Origin: Alviniconcha marisindica
Taxonomy: Eukaryota; Mollusca; Gastropoda; Provannidae
Assembly (NCBI GenBank): GCA_018857735.1
Contig: JABMCL010001116.1
Location: 1-64,000 of the forward strand
Direction: 5' to 3'
Length of the DNA stretch: 64,000 nucleotides
The notes below the pieces were generated by a model. The model was not told where the DNA came from. It did not search any database and saw nothing but the letters and a program-made list of their open reading frames with translations. Position 1 is the stretch's first letter. Each line of letters begins with the position of its first letter. Of this stretch, positions 1 to 48,100 are shown piece by piece. The position numbers and the translations under genes were made by a program.

Positions 1-890
1 CAGGACAGACACAAACTGCATACACGCACTTAGTCAGATAACCAGGAACCACGGCAGACAGACACACAAACTGCATACATATGTTTACGGAAACAGGAAT
101 AACAACAGACACACAAACTGCATACATATGTTTATGTAAACAGGAATAATGACAGACACACAAACTGTACGCAAACTTAGCCTGTTAACCTGCCAACAAA
201 CTGTGCCCACAAATGTAGTCTGTTAAACTGAAAAGAAACAGCACACACAAACTTAGTCTGTTAACCTGGAAACAATGGACACACAAGCTTAGTCTGTTGA
301 CCTGAAAGCAAACAGTACACACAAACTTAAGTCTGTTAACCTGAAAACAAACAGTACACACAAATGTAGTCTGTTAACCTGAAAACAAACAGTACACACA
401 AACTTAGTCTGTTAACCTGAAAACCACCTGGATGCACAAACTTAGTCTGTTAACCTGAAAACCAACTGGACACACGAACTTAGTCTGTTAACCTGAAAAC
501 CAACTGGCCACACAAACTTAGTCCATTAACCAGAAAACCAACTGGACACACAAACTTAGTCCATTAACCTGAAAACAAACTGGACACACAAACTTAGTCT
601 GTTAACCTGAAAACAAACTGGACACACAAACTTAGTCTGTTAACCTGAAAACAAAACAGTACACACAAACTTAGTCTGTTAACCTGAAAACAAACTGGAC
701 ACACAAACTTAGTCTGTTAACCTGAAAACAATGACAGTACACACAAACTTAGTCTGTTAACCTGAAAACAAACTGGACACACAAACTTAGTCTGTTAACC
801 TGAAAACAAAAAACTAGTGACACACAAACTTAGTCTGTTAACCTGAAAACAAACTGACACACAAACTTAGTCTGTAACTTAAGCAGGAAC
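1..890. repeat. 39-bp tandem array
   Basis: Unit AACTTAGTCTGTTAACCTGA plus AAACAAACTGGACACACAA, about 18 good copies from 190 to 880 and looser ones before. Left of the last ZSWIM8 exon seen, so intronic if the gene continues. Confidence 0.9.
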
Positions 891-1135
891 AATGACAAGA
901 AGACACAAGAACAGCACACCCTGAGGCAGGTAACCAGGATCAGCACACAGGAACTGAACACAAACACCTGGGTAATTAACCAGGAACCATGACAAACACA
1001 CGAACTCCACACACACGGTTTCCAGGATCAGCACACAGAAACTGAACACAAACACTTAGGTAATTAACCAGGAACCATGACAAACACATGAACTCCACAC
1101 ACACGGTTTCCAGGATCAGCACACAGAAACTGCAT
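890..1135. repeat. Tandem duplication, about 86 bp unit
   Basis: CCAGGATCAGCACACAG to CCACACACACGGTTT occurs about 2.5 times. No gene seen. Confidence 0.8.
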
Positions 1136-1149
1136 ACACAGCTGACTTA

Positions 1150-2060
1150 GGCTATGCTCAGGGGCCTGACAAGCTGTCCAGGCTATGCTCTGGGGCCTAC
1201 AGCAGCTGTCCAGTGATCAGGGGCTATGCTCAGGGGCCTACAGCAGCTGTCCAGGACGGGTATGCTCTGGGGCCTACAGCAGCTGTCCAGTGACAGGGGC
1301 TATGCTCTGGGGCCTACAGCAGCTGTCCAGTGACAGGGGCTATGCTCTGGGGCCTACAGCAGCTGTCCAGTGACAGGGGCTATGCTCGGGGCCTACAGCA
1401 GCTGTCCAGTGACAGGGGCTATGCTCCGGGGCCTACAGCAGCTGTCCAGTGACAGGGGCTATGCTCGGGGCCTACAGCAGCTGTCCAGTGACAGGGGCTA
1501 TGCTCCGGGGCCTACAGCAGCTGTCCAGTGACAGGGGCTATGCTCCGGGGCCTACAGCAGCTGTCCAGTGACAGGGGCTATGCTCCGGGGCCTACAGCAG
1601 CTGTCCAGTGACAGGGGCTACGCTCCGGGGCCTACAGCAGCTGTCCAGTGACAGGGGCTATGCTCCGGGGCCTACAGCAGCTGTCCAGTGACGGGCTATG
1701 CTCTGGGGCCTACAGCCAGCCACTGACGTGGGCTATCCTCTGGGGCCTACAGATGGCCAGTGACGCAAGCTATACTCTGGGGCCTACAGATGGCCAGTGA
1801 CACGGGCTGTGCTCTGGGGCCTACAGCTGTCCAGTGACGCAAGCTATACTCTGGGGCCTACAGCCGGCCAGTGACGCGGGCTATCCTCTGGGGCCTACAG
1901 ATGGCCCGTGATGCGGGCTATGCTCTGGGTCCTACAGATGGCCAGTGACGTGGGCTATGCTCTGGGTCCTACAGCTGTCCAGTGACGTGGGCTATACTCT
2001 GGGGCCTACAGCTGTCCCGTGACGTGGGCTATACTCTGGGGTCTACAGTCGGCCAGTGAT
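1150..2060. repeat. 40-bp tandem array beside ZSWIM8 exon 22
   Basis: Unit GCTATGCTCCGGGGCCTACA then GCAGCTGTCCAGTGACAGGG, about 22 copies, near-identical in the centre and diverged toward 2,060. Unlike many others, it carries no obvious exon 22 sequence. Confidence 0.9.
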
Positions 2061-2123
2061 GCATGAAATGCAGCATTTTCCTTGGCAGGGGAAGGGACAC
2101 CACCCCAAAGTCGGGTTACTCAC

Positions 2124-32327
<30,204 letters not shown>

Positions 32328-32688
32328 GATGTTTGGAGGGACGAGCGAGATCCAACAAGGCCAGACTCGCCACTTTTTTCGCTTTGGGTCGGCTTTTCGC
32401 TGAACAGACTGCTTGCCACTCAGAAATATTGAGTGGCAGAAAATGATATGTTTTCCATTCTCAAACAACACAAAATGACCTAAATATGTGCCACACTCGT
32501 TAATTTCACAATTTTCTATGTCATCCAAACACTCCACTTCGGAAGAAGCGTGAATTTATGATGTGTTTGACGTTCAATTGTTCACTTTGACTATACAATA
32601 ACATAAATTCGGGAGTGTTCGTCAACTCTCGGCAATTTCCGGCCCCGGAAGTAAACTCTTCCCAGATTGCCAGAGATTCTGTGGGACA
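32328..32688. promoter_or_regulatory. Divergent promoter of ZSWIM8 (-) and RPS14 (+)
   Basis: Only about 360 bp separate the ZSWIM8 start codon from the presumed RPS14 transcription start, so both must be driven from here, and part is ZSWIM8 5'UTR. An ETS-type core CCGGAAGT (about 32,645-32,652), with TTTCCGG beside it, is typical of housekeeping promoters. No TATA box was seen at a suitable place. Transcription starts are inferred. Confidence 0.7.
32414..32438. other. Perfect 9-bp-arm inverted repeat in ZSWIM8 5'UTR/promoter
   Basis: TGCCACTCA at 32,414-32,422 and TGAGTGGCA at 32,430-32,438 are exact reverse complements around a 7-base loop. If transcribed, it would be a 5'UTR hairpin about 90 bases before the ZSWIM8 start codon. 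It could equally be a dyad protein-binding site. Confidence 0.6.
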
Positions 32689-32716
32689 CTTCCTTTTCCG
32701 CTTTCAATAATACGAG
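32689..32716 (+). other. RPS14: RPS14 untranslated first exon with TOP-like start
   Basis: A pyrimidine run CTTCCTTTTCCGC (starting about 32,689) just before a good donor CGAG|GTATGG at 32,717 looks like the terminal oligopyrimidine start of ribosomal protein mRNAs, which couples translation to mTOR/LARP1 signalling. The exact start is inferred. Confidence 0.65.
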
Positions 32717-32960
32717 GTATGGGGTTGTTGATGTTGATCCTGAGACATATCAATCGTTTTTAGCATCATCGACGCATAAATGTATCATTAGTATGTAATT
32801 TGGTATTGAGCTATGATCCTTTTATTGTGTCATGTTCACAGTTTGATACAGTACAAGTGGTGTGTCTGCATAATATTTTTCTGTTACGAACACATTTTCA
32901 CGAGTTATTTATTTGAAGGACCAAAACCCATAATAACTACTGTTTTGTTTTGCTTTTCAG

Positions 32961-37679
<4,719 letters not shown>

Positions 37680-37832
37680 AATCTCTGTACCATCTTCTTC
37701 AAGATATGGCTAGTAAAATTGTGAACAGTAAATTGGCTTGGACCTTATTTTTTCTGCATCTGGCCTGGTGAACAAGTTGTGTTATGGTGAGCAGGTTGTG
37801 TCTGTCCTGGTTTGTCATCTGTCTGGGTTTAG

Positions 37833-37838
37833 AATAAA
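37833..37838 (+). terminator. Candidate RPS14 polyadenylation signal
   Basis: AATAAA about 155 bases after the stop codon, followed by a G/T-rich stretch. Further AATAAA hexamers at 38,212-38,217 and just beyond could serve a longer form that would overlap the 3' end of the converging minus-strand gene. Confidence 0.6.
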
Positions 37839-38118
37839 TTGAATAGGGGTGGGGAGTTAAATGTGCCCATGCTTTATGGCACTGACCATTTTGTCTGGGT
37901 TCAGGTAATAATGTCTTGCACAGATGGGGAGCTGGGTATTATCTGTTGCCATTTACTCCGTCAAACCATATTGAGTACAGTGAAACGCTGTGGTGCTGAT
38001 TCACAAAGCAAAACTTGCCTTGACACTTTCATTGCTGAGCATGGTAACAGACTTGGTCCCAGCACTACTAGTCCACAACAAGAAATAACTTGCATCATCT
38101 TCATTCAGTCAGCAACGC

Positions 38119-38124
38119 TTTATT
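38119..38124 (-). terminator. Candidate polyadenylation signal of the unidentified gene
   Basis: Reads GCAATAAAGCG on the minus strand, roughly 280 bases from the RPS14 signal on the opposite strand, so the two genes converge closely. Confidence 0.55.
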
Positions 38125-38979
38125 GCAACTGTAAAATGCACAATTTCAATAGTATGTATACAGGTATGTGCACTACATTGTTGTACAGACAATGATGTAT
38201 ACAGAGCTACCAATAAAGGTTCTCATACAAAATAAATGTGTTGGTGCTACACAGGTGTGAGACAGTGTGGAGGTAAAAGTGTCCTAGTAAATGTAAAGGT
38301 GGATCCACAAAATACCCATCCTGTGTCAAACAGTGTGGACCAGAGACAGCTGAAATAAATCAAGTGGGCATTAAAGGAACTAACCTTCTCAGATTCAAAT
38401 TGAAAAGCCTTGGATTGTGCAAACTGAACAATTTCTCAAATGCTTGAGAGAAAGAGACAGAAAAAAGTGTGGGGGGGGGGGGGCATGACCAGTAGGGATA
38501 AAGATTGGTCAACCCACGCAATTTTTAGCTCATGATTTGTTTTTCTTTTGTGGGGGGGGGGGGGGGGGGGGTTACAGTATGTTGGTAGATTAGATGAAAA
38601 GGGTACCCCAAAATAGTTCTTTCACTGGAAGTGAGGAGGCTAGTTTAAGTTGCTCAATACAGCAAAACCAGTTTGAAATTGTTCCACAAAAGCAGAAATA
38701 GTAGGAGACGGTTCCCCGTATACAATGACAAACCAACAGAACTTTGAGGACTGTTGATCTTTGCGTAGCAGGGCTTGGTGCAGGTTCTTCATGGAAAGTT
38801 GATCCATTTAGACAAAAGAGAACAAACTGCACAAACTAAACAGAATGATCGTTGACACCCAAAACTGGGCAACCACCCTTCAGCTTTACACCAAACACCG
38901 AGTCAGCAGTCACTTGAACCTTCCCTTTACACCATTCAAACAGTTAGCAGGCACTCTTGAGTCTTCCTGGTAAAAACCA

Positions 38980-40130
38980 AACACTGCAACTGAAAAGGGC
39001 ACCCTCCAGCTTTACACAAAAAGCTGGGTAAGCACCCTTCAGCTTTACACAACAGCTAGATAAGCACCCTTCAGCTTTACACAACAGCTAGATAAGCACC
39101 CTTCAGCTTTACACAACAGCTGGGTAAGCACCCTTCAGCTTTACACAACAGCTGGGTAAGCACCCTTCAGCTTTACACCACAGCTGGGTAAGCACCCTTC
39201 AGCTTTACACCACAGCTGGGTAAGCACCCTTCAGCTTTACACAACAGCTGGGTAAGCACCCTTCAGCTTTAACAACAGCTGAGTAAGCACCCTTCAGCTT
39301 TACACAACAGCTGGGTAAGCACCCTTCAGCTTTACACAACAGCTGGGTAAGCACCCTTCAGCTTTACACCACAGCTGGGTAAGCACCCTTCAGCTTTACA
39401 CCACAGCTGGGTAAGCACCCTTCAGCTTTACACAACAGCTGGGTAAGCACCCTTCAGCTTTACACAGCAGCTGAGTAAGCACCCTTCAGCTTTAGTTTAC
39501 ACAACAGTGAGAAACCCTTCAGCTTTACACAACAGCTGGGTAAGCACCCTTCAGCTTTAATTTACACAACAGCTGGGTAAGCACCCTTCAGCTTTACACA
39601 ACAGCTGGGTAAGCACCCTTCAGCTTTACACAACAGCTGAGTAAGTACCCTTCAGCTTTACACAACTGCTGGGTAAGCACCCTTCAGCTTTACACCACCT
39701 GCTGGGTAAGCACCCTTCAGCTTTACTCCAACTGCTGGGTACACACCTTTCAGCTTTACTCCAACTGCTGGGCGAACACCTTTCAGCTTTACTCCAACTG
39801 CTGGGTGAACACCTTTCAGCTTTACTCCAACTGCTGGGTGAACACCTTTCAGCTTTACTCCAACTGCTGGGTACACACCTTTCAGCTTTACTCCAACTGC
39901 TGGGCGAACACCTTTCAGCTTTACTCCAACTGCTGGGTGAAAAACCTTTCAGCTCTACTCCAACTGCTGGGTGAACACCTTTCAGCTTTACTCCAACTGC
40001 TGGGTGAACACCTTTCAGCTTTACTCCAACTGCTGGGTGAACACCTTTCAGCTTTACACCAACAGGTGGGTAAGCACCCTTATGCTTTACACCCAATGGG
40101 TAAGATTAGGCACCCTTCTGCTTGACACAA
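38980..40130. repeat. 32/33-bp tandem array in the unidentified gene's 3'UTR
   Basis: 38,990-39,720: CAGCTGGGTAAGCACCCTTC and AGCTTTACACAA (32 bp). 39,720-40,060: CTGCTGGGTGAACACCTTTC and AGCTTTACTCCAA (33 bp, so open on the minus strand as an 11-residue repeat VGVKLKGVHPA). About 34 copies in all. Confidence 0.92.
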
Positions 40131-41651
40131 GGTGTAAAAAAACAAAAACAGAGCCATACACCAACAACTGGACAAGCGTGGTGTGTCCTGTTAAACCTCA
40201 TGGGGTCTGTTGGGAATGACTATAGAATTGATGTAAAACTATTAAAAAGCAATGATACTGTAGTCCATGGAAGGGGTGTTGTGTGTGTCTAGATCAAAAC
40301 ACTAGGTTTAAAGAACTGAAACTCGATCAAAACACTAGATTTAAGGAACTGAAACTAGATCAAAACACTAGTTAAAGAACACTTTCATTTTTAATCAAAT
40401 AATTAAAAACGACTTTTGTGCAAGCATCTTTTAAGCTACAGATGGATAATACACTACAAACAATGAAATGGACAGGGTCTGTTGCTGAGGATGTTTTGTG
40501 GAATGCAATCTGAGGTGGATGTCTACATGAAAATTGTGTGATATTTGTGGACAAGTACATCATGTTTGTGGACAGCATGAATTTCACATACATGTCAGTC
40601 TCGGCTCTTCCACAACCACCTTGTACAGCAACCGACCCAGACGAGTCTTCACACTTCACTCGTATCATCGTTTGTTGGTGCCTGCCTGTAGCTTGAAAAA
40701 TGAAAAACGTGCTTGCACTGACAATTTGCACATTTTGTGCTGTCCTATTAAAACCAGTGAGCTTTTCTTCATTTTTTAATTCTCTTGCGTGTTTTGATCT
40801 CACAGCCAAATGGTCACAGAGAATCTGCCCTTTGGTACAATATTAAAACTTATAAAAGGAGAAGTGATAGTTTTATGAAAAGAATCAGTTCTACATTTTG
40901 ATCTGTGGAAGAGTCAAACACAATGTTTGTCTCAGCGCAAAGAAACAATCTTTTCGTTTCAAAAGGCAACGACCGTCACAGCCGGAAGTGGTCATAACAA
41001 TTACAAAAACAAACCAACAAAAAAACATATATACATCTGTTCTTTGGAAGAATATTAAAATGCAGTTTGGTAAAATAAAAGCGGTCCTCTTGTGCAAGGA
41101 ACAAAATTTTACACCTGTTCTTTGGGGCCATTTAAAAAGTACATGGAGCTGCTGCACAGTGGTCATTTTATGGAAACTAGAAGTGAGTGAGAGCAAACGG
41201 GGCCACAGTCTAAAGATTTGCTGCTTGTCTTGTTACATAACAGTCCCACAACATAGGGACCGTGTAGTTCAGTCCTACCTTTGAAATGCTGCGCATATAT
41301 AATATACACAGGTAGAGAGTTAGCAACTGGTTTTTAACATCCTGTTAACCACACGGAGTAACACTTGAGACAGTATTGAAGTAAAGCTTTGTACAAACTG
41401 ATGAAAATTTCTCCGTATAAAAATGTACATGTTCTTCTGGCATTGTTTGCCTTGTTCACAGAGCTCTGAACACAACAGTATCAAAACATGAATGATAAAA
41501 AATTATATATAGGCGTGGTTGGGCTGTAGAGTGGTCTTGTCGTGGGTGGAGGCTGTCAAGGCAGCAGCAACAACTTCCCTGCAGATGGTCACACACTGTG
41601 GAGGCAGCCAAGTTTGGGCAGGCTACAGGTTACAGTCCACTTGAGCATGGC

Positions 41652-41791
41652 CATGTGACTGCATGATGTACGATCAGTTGCTATGGGAAACCACAGACTG
41701 TGATGCCGTCGATATTCGGCTCGATGGTGACACCACAGTCTGTAGTTTTCCGTAGCAACTGATTGTACATCATGCAGTCAAATGACCGTGG
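41652..41791 (-). other. Long near-perfect hairpin in the unidentified gene's 3'UTR
   Basis: Arm 41,652-41,702 and arm 41,734-41,791 are reverse complements at about 90 percent, e.g. GACTGCATGATGTAC against GTACATCATGCAGTC, and CACAGACTGTG against CACAGTCTGT. Loop about 31 bases. Confidence 0.85.
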
Positions 41792-42114
41792 TCAAAAGTG
41801 GATCACAGCAGTGAAATTAATGTTAGTCAGGGGCAATACTGTAGTATTGTGTGAACACATATTCATAACATCAGATGTGATGCCTGTCCAAGACTGACGC
41901 TCAGTGATGTTAGGTGTGATGTCATAATTCATTGGTGCCACCTTGTCAGTGGTGGGCACTACAGCGGAGCCAGTTTTCATCCCAGACAAAGGAAAAGAAG
42001 ACTGACTGGGTACCACGAGTGCTGATGATGTTGACTGACAAATAACAGCCTTTTTACAGTAGTTCTCCAGCATATCAGTGATGCCACATCATATCGGTGA
42101 TGTCAGTTGTCACA

Positions 42115-42175
42115 TCACATGTAGGTGTCTTCAGTCTGTTCGCTCACCAAATCTTCTTCTGGCGAGTCAAGCGCC
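42115..42175 (-). CDS. Unidentified gene, terminal exon
   Basis: Acceptor ATTTGCAG, then ALDSPEEDLVSEQTEDTYM and TGA. Short and acidic, accepted because the phase joins the exon at 62 kb and a polyadenylation signal follows 4 kb on. Confidence 0.55.
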
Positions 42176-45100
42176 CTGCAAATGACAAATGGTCACATTA
42201 GTCTTTGAGCTCTCTCTCCCTCTCACGCACACACACAAACACTCGTGGGAAGGGAGCAGAGTAAAAATACCAAACTGTCCTGCTTTTGCGGGACGGACAT
42301 TCACAGCTGCAGAAGAGCTAACTTGAACCAAAGCCAGTCAGTCACAGTGTCATGCATGGACACATGCACATCTTAATACACATTTAAATCAGTTTGAGTT
42401 TTTTGATGATGAATGCTGTCTAAAGGTAGAACAAATGAATTGTCCGATGACAAACTTGATGAATTGCCAACAACGAAATCAACAAAAATAAATAACACAC
42501 AATCAGGATGTATATTATATATTAATATACACATACGAGTATGTGGTATGACTTAGAAAAGTCTGATATAGAATGTTTCTTTACATACATAAAATTCAGA
42601 ACAAGTAGTATGGTACATTTAGAACAAACAGATATGTTAGACTGTATTGTGGGTGTAAACTGCTGAAGGATTGAAAGATGTGTATTTGTTACAGAGGGTT
42701 ATCATGCTTGGTTTAATACTGTATTCACGGAGACCGATCAACACTAGTAATGTGCTATCATATTCACTGAGTAGGAAGAATGGTCATATTTTATTGTGTC
42801 CACAGAGCAAGAAGACTGATCAGTACTGGTAATGTGTTACTGTGCTCACTGAGCAGGGATATTGCTGTTGTATCAGGAATGTTGTGCTTATAACCCGGTT
42901 ATGTGCACTCTGGCACTCCTAATTTTATTATTATTGAAACAAAGTAGGAGGGGCATTTATTTATTTATTGTTTCCGTATTTCTGTATGCAAGAAGATACC
43001 AGCCAGCAAGTAAGAAATTTCCTACAGGAGATTGTTAAATTGCATTGTTTTGTACAAAAGATGCACCTGATAACTACTCACTGAGCAAGAAGACGGTGTT
43101 CAATACAGTATACTGGTAATATCCTATGTAGCCTATTCCCTAAGCAAGAAAATACAACTGATCAGTAATGGTAATGTGTTATTGTAGTTACTACAGGTAT
43201 TGATATTATATTCACTATGCACAGAGATAAAGATAGTCAATATTTGCAGTGTTAAATGCCATACTCACCAAACTGGGAGAGTGATCAATACTGGCATATA
43301 TATCACTAGTCACCAGAGATACTGGTGAATATTGGTCATGTATTACTGTGTTCACTGAGCAGTAAAACTGACCAGTACTTGATGATAATAAATCACTGAG
43401 CAGGGAGGCCGATCAATAACATGTATGCATAATGTTTTTATCAACACAGAGAAACAACTAATCATCGCTGGTAATTTTTTCCATGAGTTGGGAGACATCA
43501 AACCAGGCCAGTGGTACTTCACTGCCTGGGTCAGTTTCCAGCTCCATTATTAGTTTCCCGCCATTCACTTGTATGCAGGACCAACCACATTTCGCAACTC
43601 AGCATGTCACAAAAGACAATGATGACGAACACTCCCAGTTATACAAATTATTTACAAGCTGAAAAAATGACCACTCCTGCTGTGCTAGTCTGTTCACTGA
43701 GTGGGGAGACAGAACAATTTTATGCTGGTTATGTTGGTCAGATCAGGGAGACTGACCATTGCTGGTTATGCTGGCCTACTCACTGAGCGGGAAAACTGAT
43801 TAATTTGACGCTGGTTATGTTGGCCTATTCACAGATCAGGGAGACATCAGTGCTGGTTATGTTGGCCTATTCACTGAGCGGGAAAACTGATTAATTTGAC
43901 GCTGGTTATGTTGGCCTATTCACAGATCAGGGAGACATCAGTGCTGGTTATGTTGGCCTATTCACTGAGTGGGAAGACTAAACAACGCTGCTTACACAGT
44001 GCCTACTGAATGAACAGGGAGAGTGAACAGTGCCTACTGAATGAACAGGGAGAGTGAACAGTGCCTACTGAATGAACAGGGAGAGTGAACAGTGCCTACT
44101 GAATGGACAGGGAGAGTGAACAGTGCCTACTGAATGAACAGGGAGAGTGAACAGTGCTGCTTATTTTGGCTTATTCACTGAGCAGGGACATACACCATCT
44201 AGACTACATCAAATCGGAACACACAGAACTCTAGAATTCTGGATGTGTAGTGCCTCAGATGCTTTCACTGACTTTTTTTTAAATTATTATTTTAGAAGTC
44301 GATCTTTGTTCACAAACCATCCTCACGTGCACATGGTAAACAAAGGGAAAAGTGCAGTAAACAACAAAGTTTACATGAATTGTAACAACATGAATACAGA
44401 ATTCAAAATGGACAATGACCAGGAAACCCATAAGGATGCAAATCACATGCATAAAGAGAAACACAATAACAAATACCCGCAATGCACCAGTCATGTCCTT
44501 TCATTCTGGCATGGGGGGGGGGGGATATTCAATGGGATTTAGACTCTGTGATTGTTAAGTATATGGATGAACTCATGCGCACAACTATTTGCACATTGGC
44601 ATAGAAACAAACAGCTTAGACTCCACCTATTCCTAAGCTCTTTATAGCAGAGTGCATGATAAAAGTGCACAGATTGAAAGAGGTCACTTGAATAGTCAAA
44701 TGGTGTTAATAATGATTGACGTCATCAATTAATAATGCTGTCCTCTCTGTGTGGATGGGGTAAACAAAATCAAATACTAAATATGACTGGGTCTTCTTGA
44801 CATCCTTGCACACCAATGACTCTAGTAATCAGTGCATACTCTAATCCGTGTACTTAGCAATTATGCAGACTTTAGTAAGTGGAACTTGCAGATGTATAAA
44901 TCATTTGTTCTAACGTGTTCAAAGCTGATGAGCATGGACCATCAGGTTACACATAAAACATTAACTGTGCATGTAAAACAAAGATTCAAACCCAGTGAAG
45001 ACACTTAAAAAACAACAACAACAAAACAACAATAACGATACAAATTGAGCGTAAAAACAAAACAAATAAAAACCAACTGAGCAGACAGCCAAAACGTGTG

Positions 45101-48100
45101 TGTAAAAACTTTCTTTTACACAGAATGTTTCAGATGTATGCGTGTGTGTGTGTGTTTGGTTTCTCATACACAATTTTCGTTTCAGTTTGCACTAGTTTTA
45201 AAACAAGGCAGAGATACTTGAAATGTGCGTAAAATAAAAATTAAAACAAACTAAAGGCATTTGCTATGCAGGTTTTTTGTTTCAAGAAGCCATTACCATG
45301 CAGTACATACATGCAGTACCGTGAAAAAGGTTTACATTGTACTTACCTCACAGCATCACACGTAAGCATTTAGAAACAACAGAATACAAAAGAATAAAAT
45401 AATCATAATGTGACAGCATTAGTATGAACGAGATGGGCACCATTGAGAGTGAAACTGTATGTACTGGCTTACTTTTTATTACTTCTTTTTATCATGTATT
45501 TATCAAAGGTAGACAACCTAATTTCCTTTTAAGGATTAACAAAATATTGTTGTATTGCATTGTAAATAATTACATTGATTTGACTGCACATGACGGGGTG
45601 GGGTGGAGAGAGGTCCACTCCCAAGGACAGGAATCTAACCTGACGACAGTTTAACCATAAATCTAAATGTTATCTCCTTAAGTGTATCTGCTTCAGTCCC
45701 TCTTCTTCTTCCTCGTGTGAAGCGACCGCAATCATCATGTTGATTATTTTGTCACTTTATGAAGGGTCAGCAGCGCCCCCAAAAAAAAAAAAGAGGTTTG
45801 TTTTGGATTACTGCAGTCTGGAGGCCCTTGACACAAATGTGTCGATGGTCTTGGCCTCAATGACCTCAAAGTATTTGACTCTTGCTACACACATTCCCAA
45901 CTACGCTGGAGGTGCATTCCAAAACTCGGTGGGAGACAAGTCCCAGATCTCTAAAGTCTCCGCTCTGGGCAGATCCTGCACCCGTGACATCTTCCGCCGC
46001 GCCACTGTCTGCTTCGGCATTGGAGGGCGAGAGGAAACAAAGGGGGGGGAGCACAAGTTTCACGAAGCCAAGGCGGACTGTAGGTGGGTGGTTGTGAACT
46101 GTGTTTCGGAGGGCTACAGTGACCCACACTCCAAGCATCGCTTTCCGGCACCTTCCTCCAAACTCTGCCAGATTCAGTTACGCCACTGAAGGGGCACTCT
46201 TTATCTCCGCGCAGCTGTCCACCGACGGGGTCAGCGCCCTCCGAAAGGTTTTGGTACTGATAAGACTAGCGCCCTTGCACGCACGTAAACATGAGACGCA
46301 TCCGCCCCGGGTGAAGAAAAAAAAGGGGTCCGTCTCGATTCAAACGCTTTTGGTTCAGTTTGAACTGGCGTAAGCAACATGGTCAGTTATAAAGTGAACG
46401 TCTGATATAATCTGAGTTGTTTGTAACAAACTTACTACTGACAGTTTTCTGGGACCTATGGCGTAACTACTTGAAATATGGCAGTGGTTGAAGGAAGGAT
46501 GTCGTAAACCAGTGCTTGGTGTTCGGCAGTGACCGTGGCTTTGTGATGGCCGACGTCTTCCTGAGGAAGCAGGATTTTCTGGCACCGATGGCTGGGCGCA
46601 ACTTGCGGACACACTGTATCACTTTAACTAGGTAGAGCGATTATGACAGACAATATGTAGCAGTGGGTGTAGTGTTCTGTGGCAGAATGTCAGCAGAGAC
46701 TGGGCCGGCTGAACTCAAAATGGACCTTTACGACTGAACTACAAGCCATTTCCAAACACCCACACGTCCGACTGGCTCGCCATTTGGGATCCAGTAAAAG
46801 GAAATGCGTATTTCACGTTTCCGCCAACAGCGTACAATCGTTATGAGCGGAGTAGCTCGGTCCTTTGTCTTGAAACCTCCGTCCACAGATGTGTAATTCA
46901 CACACAACTCACTTGTTTCCGTTTGAGCCACTGTCCACAGATGTGTAATTCACACACAACTCACTAGTTTCCGTTTGAGCCACTGTCCACAGATGTGTAA
47001 TTCACACACAACTCACTTGTTTCCGTTTGAGCCACTGTCCACAGATGCGGTAATTCACACGCAGCTAACTTGTTTCCGTTTGAGCCTCAATCTGTCCACA
47101 GATGTCGTGGCAACTCACACACAATTCACTTGCTTCTGTTTGAACCTCTGTCCACAGATGTGGTAATTAACACACAGCTCATTTGTTTCCGTTTGAGCCT
47201 CCGTCCACAGATGTGGTAATTAAGGCCTATCTGCTTGTGTAGAGTTCATCGCTGGTGAAAATCGACGTGTAGCGCAATGGATTCCTTCGACCATTATCAT
47301 GCACAGATCCCGTCTTGAGCACCATGTTTCTGATATACATAAACATGTGTTGAACTCCTTCAAATACACCCCCGCCCCTCCTCCCCCCACTTACTAAAAA
47401 ATATATAATCTAAAGAAGAAACCAATGCACAGATGACGCAAACATGGAGGACGACTCAAAATCAACTCGACGACAAAACAGCTCTTTTTCTACTTCTCAC
47501 AACCTGCTATTTTCCTCCCTGAGTCCATTTACTCAGTCCCGGTTCTCACGACATTCATTTCTCTCATTCGGCCGTTACGAACCTGCCTCGCATTTATTCT
47601 GGACTCTACGACTGACGAAAGAAACACGGAATAAAAGTCAGTCTAAGCCAATATTTTGAACTCAAACGCATTAGTTCCTTTCGTAGAGGTCTCACTGAGC
47701 ACGTGCAACAAAAACTCTCGATACGTTTTCTGTTCTTTCGTTGTCTCCTTATGGATGCATCCAGGTCTTTCATCCAGCTTTATCGGCAACCCGTCATTAC
47801 CACAGTCAGTTCGTTATTCCTGCACTAAAGACGTGCAATGGCTTCCCATTTCAGAGCGCGCGAAGTGCAAGTTGCATACGCGTGCTTTCGTGCTTACCTC
47901 ACATAGCTGCTGCATGTCTATACTCCGTACCGCTGGCTTAGCTCTTCTGATTCTCGCGTGCTGAAGATCCATCAGGATATAACTTCATGCATGACCTCTG
48001 GCTTCCGTTCTTTTTCCTGCTTTGGACCCCACGTTTGAAACTCAACCCGCAAACACCTCAGGCATTGCTCCACCCTCTCATCTTCTAAAAAAAAAAAATG

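Larger units (their letters stand above)
38100..42114 (-). other. Long 3'UTR of the unidentified minus-strand gene
   Basis: Runs from the TGA at 42,115 to a minus-strand AATAAA at 38,124-38,119. I saw no other such hexamer in between. It contains a 32/33-bp tandem array and a long hairpin. Inferred from the terminal-exon model only. Confidence 0.55.

Noticed and set aside
44147..44542. 131-codon plus-strand frame
   Set aside because: Begins inside a tandem array, poly-T and G runs interrupt sensible sequence, and no family resemblance.
45737..46189. 150-codon plus-strand frame as a possible THAP-type transposase fragment
   Set aside because: SDPHSKHRFPAP vaguely recalls a THAP end, but the required Cys spacing is absent; kept only as part of dispersed repeat B.
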